From the NCBI GenBank assembly GCA_027297435.1, contig JAPUIA010000203.1:1-63919 (forward strand): 63,919 bases of DNA, given 5' to 3'. This document shows, piece by piece, positions 46,485 through 55,035 of the stretch. The position numbers and the translations under genes were made by a program. The DNA comes from Gammaproteobacteria bacterium. GTDB taxonomy: Bacteria; Pseudomonadota; Gammaproteobacteria; Pseudomonadales; Azotimanducaceae. The notes below the pieces were generated by a model. The model was not told where the DNA came from. It did not search any database and saw only the letters and a list, made by a program, of their open reading frames with translations. Position 1 is the stretch's first letter, and every line of letters begins with the position of its first letter.

Positions 46485-47845
46485 TCGAGCTGATACCCCT
46501 CCTCATGTTCGCGGTCGTGTTCGGCGCGCTGCTAGCCGGTTACTCGGTGGCTTTGACGCTGGCGGGTGTGGCGCTGGCGTTCGCACTCATCGGTATCGTG
46601 GCCGGTACCTTCAACCCCAACGACTTGGGATTTTTACCCGGCCGGATGTTCGGCATCATCGCCAACCAGACGCTCGTCGCGGTGCCGTTGTTCATCTTTA
46701 TGGGTGTGATGTTGGAGAAAACGCATATTGCAGAGAACCTCCTCGAAGCCATTTCCAACCTGCTGAGCGGCGTGCGCGGCGGGTTGGCCCTCGGGGTCGT
46801 GGTCGTCGGTATGCTGATGGCAGCGAGCACAGGCATCGTCGGCGCCACCGTGGTCACAATGGGGTTGATGTCACTGCCAACCATGCTACGCCACGGCTAC
46901 GACCCCCGCCTGGCTACGGGGACCATCGCCGCGACCGGGACTCTCGGTCAGATCATTCCGCCATCTATCGCCTTGGTGCTACTCGGCGACGTGTTGTCCA
47001 ACGCATACCTTCAGGCGCAACTGACCCAAGGCATTTTCGCGCCAAAGACCGTTTCGGTCGGTGATCTCTTTGCCGGCGCCATCGTCCCCGGTCTGTTGCT
47101 CGTCTTGCTGTACGCAAGTTATACGCTGCTGATCTCGACCTTACGTCCGGAACTCGCCCCAGCGGGCGTTAAGTCGCACGTATCAGCCGCCGCTCTCGTT
47201 AGAGGGCTGGTCGCACCGCTGGCGCTGATCGTGGCCGTGCTCGGCAGCATACTGGCTGGCATCGCGACGCCGACCGAGGCGGCAGGCGTGGGCGCTGGGG
47301 GTGCGACACTACTGGCCCTCGGCAACCGCACTCTCGATCGTGGGGTGTTGTCGGACGTCTGCCGTACGACGCTGAACACCACCTCGATGGTGTTTTTCAT
47401 CTTGATCGGCGCCTCGGTGTTTTCGCTAGTGTTTCGCGGGTACGGCGGCGACGAGTTGGTGCAAAGCTGGTTCACCGACATGCCGGGCGGCACCTGGGGT
47501 GCGCTGGCGATCGTCATGATGGTCATCTTTCTGCTCGGCTTTATCCTGGACTTCATCGAGATTACCTTCATCGTCGTTCCCATCGTCGGGCCCGTGCTGC
47601 TAGGCTTAGGCATCGATCCCGTTTGGTTGGGCGTCCTCATCGCCGTCAATCTACAAACCTCCTTTCTTACACCACCGTTTGGTTTCGCGCTGTTCTATCT
47701 TCGCGGTGTCACGCCAGAGAGCGTGACCACAATGGACATGTACCGAGGTGTGGTGCCGTTCATCGCACTGCAACTGCTGCTCCTCGCAGTGCTGATCGTC
47801 TGGCCTCAGCTGGCTACCTGGTTACCCGGCCGGTTGTACGGGTGA
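46481..47845 (+). CDS. TRAP transporter large membrane subunit (DctM family)
   Basis: A 454-aa 12-helix transport subunit driven by a Na+ or H+ gradient. Motifs: VAVPLFIFMGVMLEKT, GALGVVVVGMLMAASTGIVGATVVTMGLMSLP in short parts, GTLGQIIPPSIALVLLGD (the PPS loop), GIATPTEAAGVGAGG and the C-terminal LQTSFLTPPFGFALFYLRGV. It belongs to the subfamily with an extended region between helices, as in TakM-type transporters of 2-oxo acids or lactate. The substrate-binding subunit is encoded 2 kb away on the other strand. Confidence 0.93.
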   Translation: MIELIPLLMFAVVFGALLAGYSVALTLAGVALAFALIGIVAGTFNPNDLGFLPGRMFGIIANQTLVAVPLFIFMGVMLEKTHIAENLLEAISNLLSGVRGGLALGVVVVGMLMAASTGIVGATVVTMGLMSLPTMLRHGYDPRLATGTIAATGTLGQIIPPSIALVLLGDVLSNAYLQAQLTQGIFAPKTVSVGDLFAGAIVPGLLLVLLYASYTLLISTLRPELAPAGVKSHVSAAALVRGLVAPLALIVAVLGSILAGIATPTEAAGVGAGGATLLALGNRTLDRGVLSDVCRTTLNTTSMVFFILIGASVFSLVFRGYGGDELVQSWFTDMPGGTWGALAIVMMVIFLLGFILDFIEITFIVVPIVGPVLLGLGIDPVWLGVLIAVNLQTSFLTPPFGFALFYLRGVTPESVTTMDMYRGVVPFIALQLLLLAVLIVWPQLATWLPGRLYG

Positions 47846-49017
47846 TGCGGACCCGGCTCACCGGCCTGACTATCTGGGATGGTGCGACCCTACTGGACGC
47901 CGACGCACTGCGCTTCAGTGACGGACGCATCGACGCCGTCGGCGCCTCCGCCGATCTCTCGGAGGCCGATCGCACGATCGACTGCCGCGGGCTCACCGCA
48001 CTACCCGGTCTCATCGATGCCCACGTGCACTTGGAGCTCGATCCAGACGAGCAGCACGCGCCGACCGCCGTCGCACGGTCCGAGCAATTCACACGCATGG
48101 CAGAACGCGCTCGGGCCATGGTGCACGCCGGCATCACGACGGCGCGCGACCTCGGTGGTGGTACTTGGCTGGAAGTCGAACTCCGAGATCGTATTGCTGC
48201 TCGCGAGCTGGCCGGACCGCGGCTAATCTGCTCCGGGCAACCGATTACCTGTTCGCGCGGGCACTGCCACTTTTGGGGTGGCGAAGCCGCGAACCTGGCG
48301 GAAGCCAGAGCCGTGCTAGAGCGCCAAGTTGCCAAGCATGTCGATCTCATCAAAGTCATGGCGACCGGAGGTCGCCTGACCCGCGGCACGGACCCGCAAA
48401 AACCGCAGTTCGACGTAGCCACGCTCACCGGAATCGTCGATGCCGCGCGAAGCCACCGACTGCCGGTCGCCGCGCACTGTCACGGCACCGAAGGCATTCG
48501 GATCGCCGCGACCGCCGGCGTGACAACCATCGAGCACTGTTCCTGGGTGGGTCAAGCCGGTTGGGCTTCCGACTATCGAGCCGAGGTCGCTGAGCTCATT
48601 GTGGAAAAGGCAATCTGGGTGTCACCAACCGTCAATCGCGGTTGGCAACGCATGTTGGACAACCCGTCCGGCGACGTGCTGAGACGCGTTCGCCACGCCT
48701 ATCGGCAGATGCTGGGGATGGGAATCCCTTTCATAGCGTCCACCGACGCCGGCATTCCGGGCGTGTTCCACCACCACCTGCCGCATGCTCTCGGTGTGTT
48801 CGCCGCAATAGCCGAATTGACCCCGGAACAGACACTGCGCGCGGGCACCGGCGACGCCGCCCGAGCCTTAGGCTTGGAATCCGTCACCGGCCGCCTAGCA
48901 CCCGGCCTGGCGGCCGACATTCTGCTGGTACACGGCAATCCGCTCGACAATCTAGCGGCGCTCATCGAACCGGCCGCAGTCTGGGCTCGTGGGCAGGACA
49001 TTCGGCTGCCAAACTAG
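47845..49017 (+). CDS. Metal-dependent amidohydrolase (imidazolonepropionase/prolidase-like)
   Basis: A 390-aa cytoplasmic amidohydrolase. Metal ligands are seen in LIDAHVHLEL, Lys in HVDLIKVMATGG (likely carboxylated), His in VAAHCHGTEG and TTIEHCSW, and Asp in IASTDAGIPG. It resembles the Xaa-Pro dipeptidase/imidazolonepropionase-like branch; the substrate is unknown. The ATG at 47845 overlaps the dctM stop (TGATG), so it belongs to the TRAP operon and may act on the imported compound. The stop shares CTAG with the convergent crotonase gene. Confidence 0.88.
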   Translation: MRTRLTGLTIWDGATLLDADALRFSDGRIDAVGASADLSEADRTIDCRGLTALPGLIDAHVHLELDPDEQHAPTAVARSEQFTRMAERARAMVHAGITTARDLGGGTWLEVELRDRIAARELAGPRLICSGQPITCSRGHCHFWGGEAANLAEARAVLERQVAKHVDLIKVMATGGRLTRGTDPQKPQFDVATLTGIVDAARSHRLPVAAHCHGTEGIRIAATAGVTTIEHCSWVGQAGWASDYRAEVAELIVEKAIWVSPTVNRGWQRMLDNPSGDVLRRVRHAYRQMLGMGIPFIASTDAGIPGVFHHHLPHALGVFAAIAELTPEQTLRAGTGDAARALGLESVTGRLAPGLAADILLVHGNPLDNLAALIEPAAVWARGQDIRLPN

Positions 49018-49847
49018 CTGCGCGGGCCCCACTCCGGCGCTCGCTTCTCCAAGAACGCGCTCACCCCTTCGGAATAGTCGCTCTCGCCCACCATCGTATC
49101 GATCAGCGCTTCGGAAGCCTTCACTGAGCTTGCCGCGTCTCGATGCAAATCCCGATAGACCTGCCAACGTGTTTGTTTCAGCGAATTGGGAGACACCGAA
49201 CCGATCAATCGTCGGGCGTAGTCATATACCTCGTCGAGCAGTTGCTCGGGCTCGAACAACTGGTTGACCAAACCCATCGCAAAGGCCTCGTCGGTGGTGA
49301 ACACCCGGCTTGTCAGCAACAAATCATTGGCGCGGGTCAACCCGACGATGCGCGGCAGTAGCCACGACAATCCGTATTCGGCAGGCAAGTTCAGCTTACC
49401 GTGGGCCGTCGTCAGTTTTGCCTTCGGTACGGCGAAGCGCAGGTCGGTAAAACAGGCAAGCGCCAACCCAACGCCAGCGGCGGGGCCGTTCAAAGCCGCG
49501 ATGACGGGCTTCGTGAGCCCGAAATGATAGGCAAAGCTCGCATCAAACGCTGGATCGACCCCTTGCCCCGGCTCGGCCACCACCCGGGGCGTGCCCGGGT
49601 CGTAGCTACCCCGCCGCGAGTGGGCTTCGAGCGCCTCCGCGTCGCCGCCGACACAAAAGCCCTTGCCGGTACCAGTCACCACGATAACGCCCACGTCCCG
49701 GTCTTCGTCCAGCGCCTTCAGACACCACCGATACTCGGTGTGCATGCGACCGGTCCACGCATTCATCCGCTTAGGTCGGTGGAGAAAGATCGTGCCGATG
49801 CCGTCGGCCTTCTGCAGCCGAATGACCTTGAGCTTCATCTCCGTCAT
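49014..49847 (-). CDS. Enoyl-CoA hydratase/isomerase family protein
   Basis: A 277-aa crotonase-fold enzyme acting on acyl-CoA thioesters. The oxyanion-hole regions are VTGTGKGFCVGGDAEAL and AALNGPAAGVGLALACFTDLRF; a Glu is kept in LPAEYGLSWLLPR, while the first hydratase Glu of GGGCEL is not (GVGLAL). That pattern is closer to isomerases or other crotonases than to a classical hydratase. It lies 13 bp after the TRAP binding-protein gene, suggesting catabolism of the transported acid. Confidence 0.88.
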   Translation of the reverse strand: MTEMKLKVIRLQKADGIGTIFLHRPKRMNAWTGRMHTEYRWCLKALDEDRDVGVIVVTGTGKGFCVGGDAEALEAHSRRGSYDPGTPRVVAEPGQGVDPAFDASFAYHFGLTKPVIAALNGPAAGVGLALACFTDLRFAVPKAKLTTAHGKLNLPAEYGLSWLLPRIVGLTRANDLLLTSRVFTTDEAFAMGLVNQLFEPEQLLDEVYDYARRLIGSVSPNSLKQTRWQVYRDLHRDAASSVKASEALIDTMVGESDYSEGVSAFLEKRAPEWGPRS

Positions 49848-49860
49848 CTGACTTCCTCCG

Positions 49861-50976
49861 TCACCGGATTTCTAAGTAGGCCTGTTCGGTCAAACGATGG
49901 TAGCGCTTCACGCCTGCGTAGAACGTCATATAGGAGTCGTAGATTCTGCGCGCAAGTTCGGATTCGCCGGCCGCCTCTTCAACGACCTCGAGTGAAACCG
50001 ACTTGAACTTGGCCAACACGTCTGCCGGTAACGCCCGTACCTCGACTCCGTATTCCTCTACCAACGTCTCGAGTGCGGCAATGTTGTGTGCCGTGAAGTC
50101 GCTCAGCACATCGTCGTTTACGGCCTGCGCGGCGACTTCGATCATGGCGCGCAGGTCGTTTGGCAGGGCGTCATAGGCCGTTTTGTTGACCAGCGCTTCG
50201 AGTGTCGGTCCTGGCTCGTGCCAGGGGGGGTAATAGTAGTACTTGGCCGCGGTATGCAGGCCAAGCGCAAGATCGTTGTAGGGTCCAACCCACTCCGTCG
50301 CATCGATCACGCCGGTTTGCAGCGCCGTGAATACCTCGCCTCCGGGTACCGCAACTGGAACCCCTCCAGCGCGCGCGAGTACCTCGCCACCAAGACCTGG
50401 AATGCGCATCTTCAAGCCCTGGATGTCCGCAAGGGAATTGATCTCCTTGTTGAACCATCCCGCCATCTGCGCCCCGGTGTTGCCAGCCGCCAACGGCACC
50501 AAATCGAACGGCGCGTAAAGTTCTCGCCAAAGCTCCATGCCACCACCGTAGCGTAGCCAGCCATTCATCTCTTGCGCCGTCATGCCGAAAGGCACCGTTG
50601 TGAACATGGCTGCAATCGGCAGTTTGCCCCGCCAATAGTAAGCGGCGCCATGGCCCATCTCCGCGGAACCCTCGGCGACCGCATCGAATACCTCGAAAGC
50701 GCCTACCAACTCACCGGCGCCGTATACCTTGATGTCCAACCGGCCGTTGCTCATCTTCCTCAGCATTTCGGCCAACCGTTCAGCGCCCGTACCAGGCCCC
50801 GGTAGGTTTTTCGGCCAAGTGGTGATCATTTTCCACCGATAGATCTTTGCTGCAGCCGTGGGGGCCCCCACAGCCGTGGGGGCCGTCGCAGACGGCTCTG
50901 AAGCTGCAGGGTTCTTATCGCTAGATCCGCAACCTGCGCACGTCAATAACAAGCCGACGAACAGAAAGGTCTTCAT
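49861..50976 (-). CDS. TRAP transporter substrate-binding lipoprotein (DctP family, TakP-like)
   Basis: A 371-aa periplasmic binding protein. The N-terminus (MKTFLFVGLLLTCAGCGSS) is lipoprotein-like, with Cys16 as lipid site; the residue at -3 is Cys, not the usual Leu, so processing is less certain. A short Ala/Pro/Thr linker with a duplicated six-residue unit follows. WKMITTWPKNLPGPGTGAERLAE, AAYYWRGKLP, EWVGPYNDLALGLHTAAKYY and PPWHEPGPTLEALVN match the TakP group that binds 2-oxo acids or lactate with a cation. It lies on the opposite strand to its likely membrane subunits and directly after uvrD. Confidence 0.9.
   Translation of the reverse strand: MKTFLFVGLLLTCAGCGSSDKNPAASEPSATAPTAVGAPTAAAKIYRWKMITTWPKNLPGPGTGAERLAEMLRKMSNGRLDIKVYGAGELVGAFEVFDAVAEGSAEMGHGAAYYWRGKLPIAAMFTTVPFGMTAQEMNGWLRYGGGMELWRELYAPFDLVPLAAGNTGAQMAGWFNKEINSLADIQGLKMRIPGLGGEVLARAGGVPVAVPGGEVFTALQTGVIDATEWVGPYNDLALGLHTAAKYYYYPPWHEPGPTLEALVNKTAYDALPNDLRAMIEVAAQAVNDDVLSDFTAHNIAALETLVEEYGVEVRALPADVLAKFKSVSLEVVEEAAGESELARRIYDSYMTFYAGVKRYHRLTEQAYLEIR
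50853..50884. repeat. 18-bp-spaced duplication and 14-bp palindrome in the dctP linker
   Basis: CAGCCGTGGGGGCC occurs at 50853-50866 and 50871-50884, encoding APTAVG then APTAAA in the linker between lipid anchor and binding domain. GTGGGGGCCCCCAC (50858-50871) is a perfect 14-bp palindrome created at the junction. Confidence 0.8.
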
Positions 50977-50985
50977 GCCGAATCC

Positions 50986-53178
50986 TTAGTCCAAAGTCTC
51001 GAGGTTGGCATAACCCAGCATCAACCATTTGGCGCCAGGGCCGGCGAAATTGACCTGTACCCGGGCGCGTTCACCGGAACCCTCGTACCGCAACACCACC
51101 CCTTCACCAAACTTGGCGTGGTTGACGCGTTGACCCATCCTGAGCCCGCCTGCCACCGGCTCCTCGAAGAGACTGCTGGACTGCCGGGAGGGAATGCCAT
51201 AAGGACGTAGCACCGCGGTGCTCATGCGTATTTCCTGCAGCAGTTCCGTCGGCATCTCCATGATGAAACGCGAAGGCCGATTGTAGGTGTCATTGCCGTG
51301 CAAACGTCGCGCTTCTGCGTAGGTCAGGTACAGCTGACGCATGGCGCGCGTCATACCGACATAGCAAAGCCGACGCTCCTCCTCGATGCGCCCGGGTTCT
51401 GCCGCAGACAGTCGATGCGGGAACAGGCCTTCTTCCAAACCCGCTAAAAATACCACCGGAAACTCCAAGCCCTTGGCCGAGTGCAACGTCATCATCTGCA
51501 CCGCCGGGCCAGAGTCCGTTTGCTGCTCGCCCGAATCCAGCGCCACCCGATCGAGAAACTCCTCGAGCGCCGACGTTTCGGCAACGTCGGCGTCACGCAG
51601 CGGAAACATCAACTCTCCCGTGAACTGCCGACAGGCGCTCACCAACTCTTCGAGGTTTTCCTTGCGCGCAAGCCCGCGCTCGCCGCGTTCTTTGCTGTGG
51701 TATTCCATCAGCCCGCTGGCTTCAATGACGAAATCCGCAAGCTCATGCAGCGACATATCTTCGCCTGCTGCCGCCAGGTCATCGACCAACTGCATGAAGC
51801 CTGCCACCCTGTTGCCCAATCTGCCTTTGAATTTACCTTCGGCGACGGCGTCCTGACACGCTTGCCATAGCGACACCGATCTTGCCCGCGCCTCGGCACG
51901 TATGGCCTCTACGGTTTTGTCGCCGATGCCCCGAGTCGGCGTGTTCACGACCCGCTCGAATGCAGGGTCCGAATGCCGGTCGTGAACCAGGCGCATGTAC
52001 GAGAGCGCATTCTTGATTTCCGCGCGTTCGAAAAACCGCACGCCGCCATATATCCGGTAGGGTATCTGGGCTCGCAACAACGCCTCTTCCAACACCCGAG
52101 ACTGGGCGTTAGACCGATAGAGGATGGCCACGTCATCCGGACCGCCACCGCTGTCGATGATGGCTTGCGTGCGTTCGCTGATGAAGCGCGCCTCATCCAA
52201 GTCGTTGTACGCCGAGTAGACTTTGATAGGCTCGCCGGCCTCGCCGGCTGTCCAAAGTTTTTTACCTAGCCGGTCGGTATTGTGGCTGATGAGCTGGTTG
52301 GCGGCGGTCAGGATGTTGCCCGTCGAGCGATAGTTCTGTTCCAGCCGAATGGTTTGCACGCCGGCAAAGTCCTGACCGTAGCGGTGAATGTTCTCGATGC
52401 GCGCTCCACGCCAACCGTAAATCGACTGATCGTCGTCGCCGACCACCATCACGTGTGCAGAGCGTCCCGCCAACACTCTCAGCCACGCGTATTGAATGGT
52501 GTTGGTGTCCTGGAACTCGTCCACGAGCATGTGTTGAAAACGCTTCTGGTAGTGGGCCAACAAGTCGCCACCGGCGAGCCACAATTCGTGACTTCTGAGC
52601 AACAGTTCCGCGAAGTCGACCAACCCGCCCTGCTGACAAAGCTCTTCGTAGTTCTCGTAAATACGCTGGTGAGTAATCTGAAACAGATCGTCGCCCACGA
52701 CGACGTCTTTGGCACGTCGGCCCTCGTCCTTGTGACCGTTGATGAACCAGACCGCTTGACGTGCCGGCCATTTCTTTTCGTCGACATCGAGCGCGCGCAT
52801 GACCCGCTTGACCAGCCGCAACTGGTCATCCGCATCCAGTATCTGGAAGTTCTGCGGCAGGCGTGCCTCTTGCCAGTGCATGCGCAGCAACCGGTGGGCA
52901 ACGCCGTGAAACGTGCCGACCCACATGGTGCGGACGGAAACGTCGAGCAACGCCTCGATGCGCTGGCGCATCTCGGCGGCCGCCTTGTTGGTGAAAGTGA
53001 CCGCCAACACGCCATGGGGAGAAACCCCTTCCGCATCGATCAACCAAGCGATGCGGTGCACGAGTACCCGTGTCTTGCCGCTACCCGCTCCCGCAAGGAC
53101 CAAGGCGTTACCGACAGGTGCGGTCACCGCTTGGCGTTGCGGTTCGTTCAAACCTTCGAGAATGTGCGTGACGTCCAC
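50986..53178 (-). CDS. uvrD: DNA helicase II (UvrD)
   Basis: SF1A 3'-5' helicase for nucleotide excision and mismatch repair. The 730-aa protein has Q-motif LNEPQRQAVTA, Walker A LAGAGSGKTRVL, motif Ia VTFTNKAAAEMR, motif II LVDEFQDTN, motif III VGDDDQSIYGWRGA, motif IV RLEQNYRSTGNIL, motif V TLHSAKGLEFPVVFLAGLEEGLFPH in short parts, motif VI EEERRLCYVGMTRA, and a Tudor-like C-terminus (MGQRVNHAKFGEGVVL) typical of UvrD rather than Rep. GTG start at 53178, 18 bp after glmS. Confidence 0.95.
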   Translation of the reverse strand: MDVTHILEGLNEPQRQAVTAPVGNALVLAGAGSGKTRVLVHRIAWLIDAEGVSPHGVLAVTFTNKAAAEMRQRIEALLDVSVRTMWVGTFHGVAHRLLRMHWQEARLPQNFQILDADDQLRLVKRVMRALDVDEKKWPARQAVWFINGHKDEGRRAKDVVVGDDLFQITHQRIYENYEELCQQGGLVDFAELLLRSHELWLAGGDLLAHYQKRFQHMLVDEFQDTNTIQYAWLRVLAGRSAHVMVVGDDDQSIYGWRGARIENIHRYGQDFAGVQTIRLEQNYRSTGNILTAANQLISHNTDRLGKKLWTAGEAGEPIKVYSAYNDLDEARFISERTQAIIDSGGGPDDVAILYRSNAQSRVLEEALLRAQIPYRIYGGVRFFERAEIKNALSYMRLVHDRHSDPAFERVVNTPTRGIGDKTVEAIRAEARARSVSLWQACQDAVAEGKFKGRLGNRVAGFMQLVDDLAAAGEDMSLHELADFVIEASGLMEYHSKERGERGLARKENLEELVSACRQFTGELMFPLRDADVAETSALEEFLDRVALDSGEQQTDSGPAVQMMTLHSAKGLEFPVVFLAGLEEGLFPHRLSAAEPGRIEEERRLCYVGMTRAMRQLYLTYAEARRLHGNDTYNRPSRFIMEMPTELLQEIRMSTAVLRPYGIPSRQSSSLFEEPVAGGLRMGQRVNHAKFGEGVVLRYEGSGERARVQVNFAGPGAKWLMLGYANLETLD

Positions 53179-53196
53179 GAGGCGGTTGGGATTGCC

Positions 53197-55032
53197 TTAT
53201 TCGACGGTAACCGACTTGGCCAAATTTCTGGGTTGATCCACGTCGGTACCCTTCAGCACGCCGACGTGGTAAGCCAGCAATTGTAATGGCACAACGTAGA
53301 CGATGGGAGCCAAAAGCGTGTTTACCTCGGGCAATCGAATAACGGTGGTCCCCGGTCCGTCCCGAAATGCGGAATTCTGGTCGGCAAAGACGAACAGCTT
53401 GCCGCCCCGGGCTCGAACCTCTTGTAGATTCGACTGCAGTTTTTCCAACAACTCATCGTTCGGGGCAACCGCCACCACCGGCATGTCTTCGTCCACCAGC
53501 GCCAGGGGGCCGTGTTTGAGTTCTCCGGCAGGATAACCCTCCGCATGAATGTAGGAGATCTCCTTCAACTTCAACGCCCCCTCCAAGGCCACGGGATACA
53601 TTAACCCGCGTCCCAAGAACAAGGCGTGGTTGCGGTCGGCAAACTGTTCCGCGAGTACCGCAATTCGATCGTCGAGGCCGAGTGCGACATCGACCAACGA
53701 CTCGAGTCCATGCAGATCGGCAACCAAGCTCGCTTCCGTCGTCTCATCCAGGCCGTGTCGACGTCCCAGCAGCAGCGTCAGCAAGAACAGATCCACCAGT
53801 TGCGCGGTGAACGCCTTGGTGGACGCGACACCGACTTCGGTACCCGCTTGAATCATCAAGGCCAGATCGGATTCGCGCACGCACGAACTCATCGGCACGT
53901 TGCAAATGGTCAGCGTCGTCATGTAGCCGATGGTTTTCGCCACCCTGAGTGCCGCCAGGGTGTCCGCCGTCTCGCCGGATTGAGAGATGGTCACGAACAG
54001 GCTTCCCGGCATGACGGCGACCTTGCGATAACGGAACTCGCTGGCGATCTCTACCTGACAGGGAATGCCGACCAATTCCTCCATCCAATAACGCGCGATA
54101 CAGGCCGCGTAGTAACTGGTTCCGCAAGCGACGATCGTGACGGCCTTGGTCGCGTCGAAGACATCCCGGGCCTTGACCCCGAACGCCTGCTCCAACACCT
54201 TCCTACGCCCGATCCTGCCTTCCAGCGTGCGTCTGAGCACGCTCGGTTGCTCGAACATTTCTTTTTGCATGTGGTGCCGGTAGTTGCCCTTGTCGAGGTC
54301 GTCGTGACCCAACTCCACCTTGACGGAAGAACGGATCACAAACTCGTCCTCCAAGTTCCAGACCGAGATCTCCTCGGCCGTTATCTCCACGAGGTCGCCC
54401 TCCTCGAGAAAGATGAAACGGTCGGTCACCGCTTTGAGCGCGAGCACGTCGGAGGCGATGAAGTTCTCGCCGATACCCTTGCCGATCACGAGCGGGCTAC
54501 CGACCCGTGCCGCAACGATGCGGTTGGGGTCGTCAAAGGCCATCACCCCAAGCGCATAGGCACCCTCAAGCCGCTTGAGAGCGCTGCGCACCGCCTCCAG
54601 CAGTCCGAGGCCCTGGGCGTAGTAGTGATCGACGAGATGTGCGATGACTTCGGAATCGGTTTCTGACGCGAAGACGTAGCCGTCGCGTGTCAGCTCGTCT
54701 CGCAGCGTCTCGAAGTTTTCGATGATGCCGTTGTGCACGAGACAGATGCGATCGTTGGAGGAGTGCGGATGCGCGTTGCGCTCGACGGGTGACCCGTGAG
54801 TGGCCCAGCGCGTGTGGGCGATTCCAATCTTGCCGCGCACTGGCTTGGCGCGAATGTCGTCTGCGAGTTCCTTGACCTTGCCTACCTTGCGGCGGACGTC
54901 CATGCGCGCCTCGCCGGTCGGAATCACCGCGATACCGGCAGAGTCGTAACCGCGATACTCGAGCCGCTGCAGACCCTCGAGCAAGATCGGGGCAACGTTG
55001 CGGTCTGCAACTGCGCCTACGATACCGCACAT
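53197..55032 (-). CDS. glmS: Glutamine-fructose-6-phosphate aminotransferase (isomerizing)
   Basis: Makes glucosamine 6-phosphate, the entry to peptidoglycan and lipopolysaccharide amino sugars. The 611-aa chain starts MCGIVGAVADR, with Cys as N-terminal nucleophile of the glutaminase domain (HTRWATHGSPVERNAHPH). Two SIS domains follow (VACGTSYYAACIARYW; ISQSGETADTLAAL; EISYIHAEGYPAGELKHGPL) and the tail ends AKSVTVE. Three bp after glmU, an operon that feeds GlmS product towards GlmU. No glmS ribozyme or Tn7 end is seen near its 3' end. Confidence 0.96.
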   Translation of the reverse strand: MCGIVGAVADRNVAPILLEGLQRLEYRGYDSAGIAVIPTGEARMDVRRKVGKVKELADDIRAKPVRGKIGIAHTRWATHGSPVERNAHPHSSNDRICLVHNGIIENFETLRDELTRDGYVFASETDSEVIAHLVDHYYAQGLGLLEAVRSALKRLEGAYALGVMAFDDPNRIVAARVGSPLVIGKGIGENFIASDVLALKAVTDRFIFLEEGDLVEITAEEISVWNLEDEFVIRSSVKVELGHDDLDKGNYRHHMQKEMFEQPSVLRRTLEGRIGRRKVLEQAFGVKARDVFDATKAVTIVACGTSYYAACIARYWMEELVGIPCQVEIASEFRYRKVAVMPGSLFVTISQSGETADTLAALRVAKTIGYMTTLTICNVPMSSCVRESDLALMIQAGTEVGVASTKAFTAQLVDLFLLTLLLGRRHGLDETTEASLVADLHGLESLVDVALGLDDRIAVLAEQFADRNHALFLGRGLMYPVALEGALKLKEISYIHAEGYPAGELKHGPLALVDEDMPVVAVAPNDELLEKLQSNLQEVRARGGKLFVFADQNSAFRDGPGTTVIRLPEVNTLLAPIVYVVPLQLLAYHVGVLKGTDVDQPRNLAKSVTVE

Positions 55033-55035
55033 GAT

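Noticed and set aside
53150-53230. Tn7 attachment site downstream of glmS
   Set aside because: The glmS 3' coding end is conserved as in all bacteria, but no Tn7 ends or transposition genes are present; uvrD follows after 18 bp.
53626-54666. Plus-strand open frame antisense to glmS
   Set aside because: Composition of an antisense shadow and no recognisable motif.
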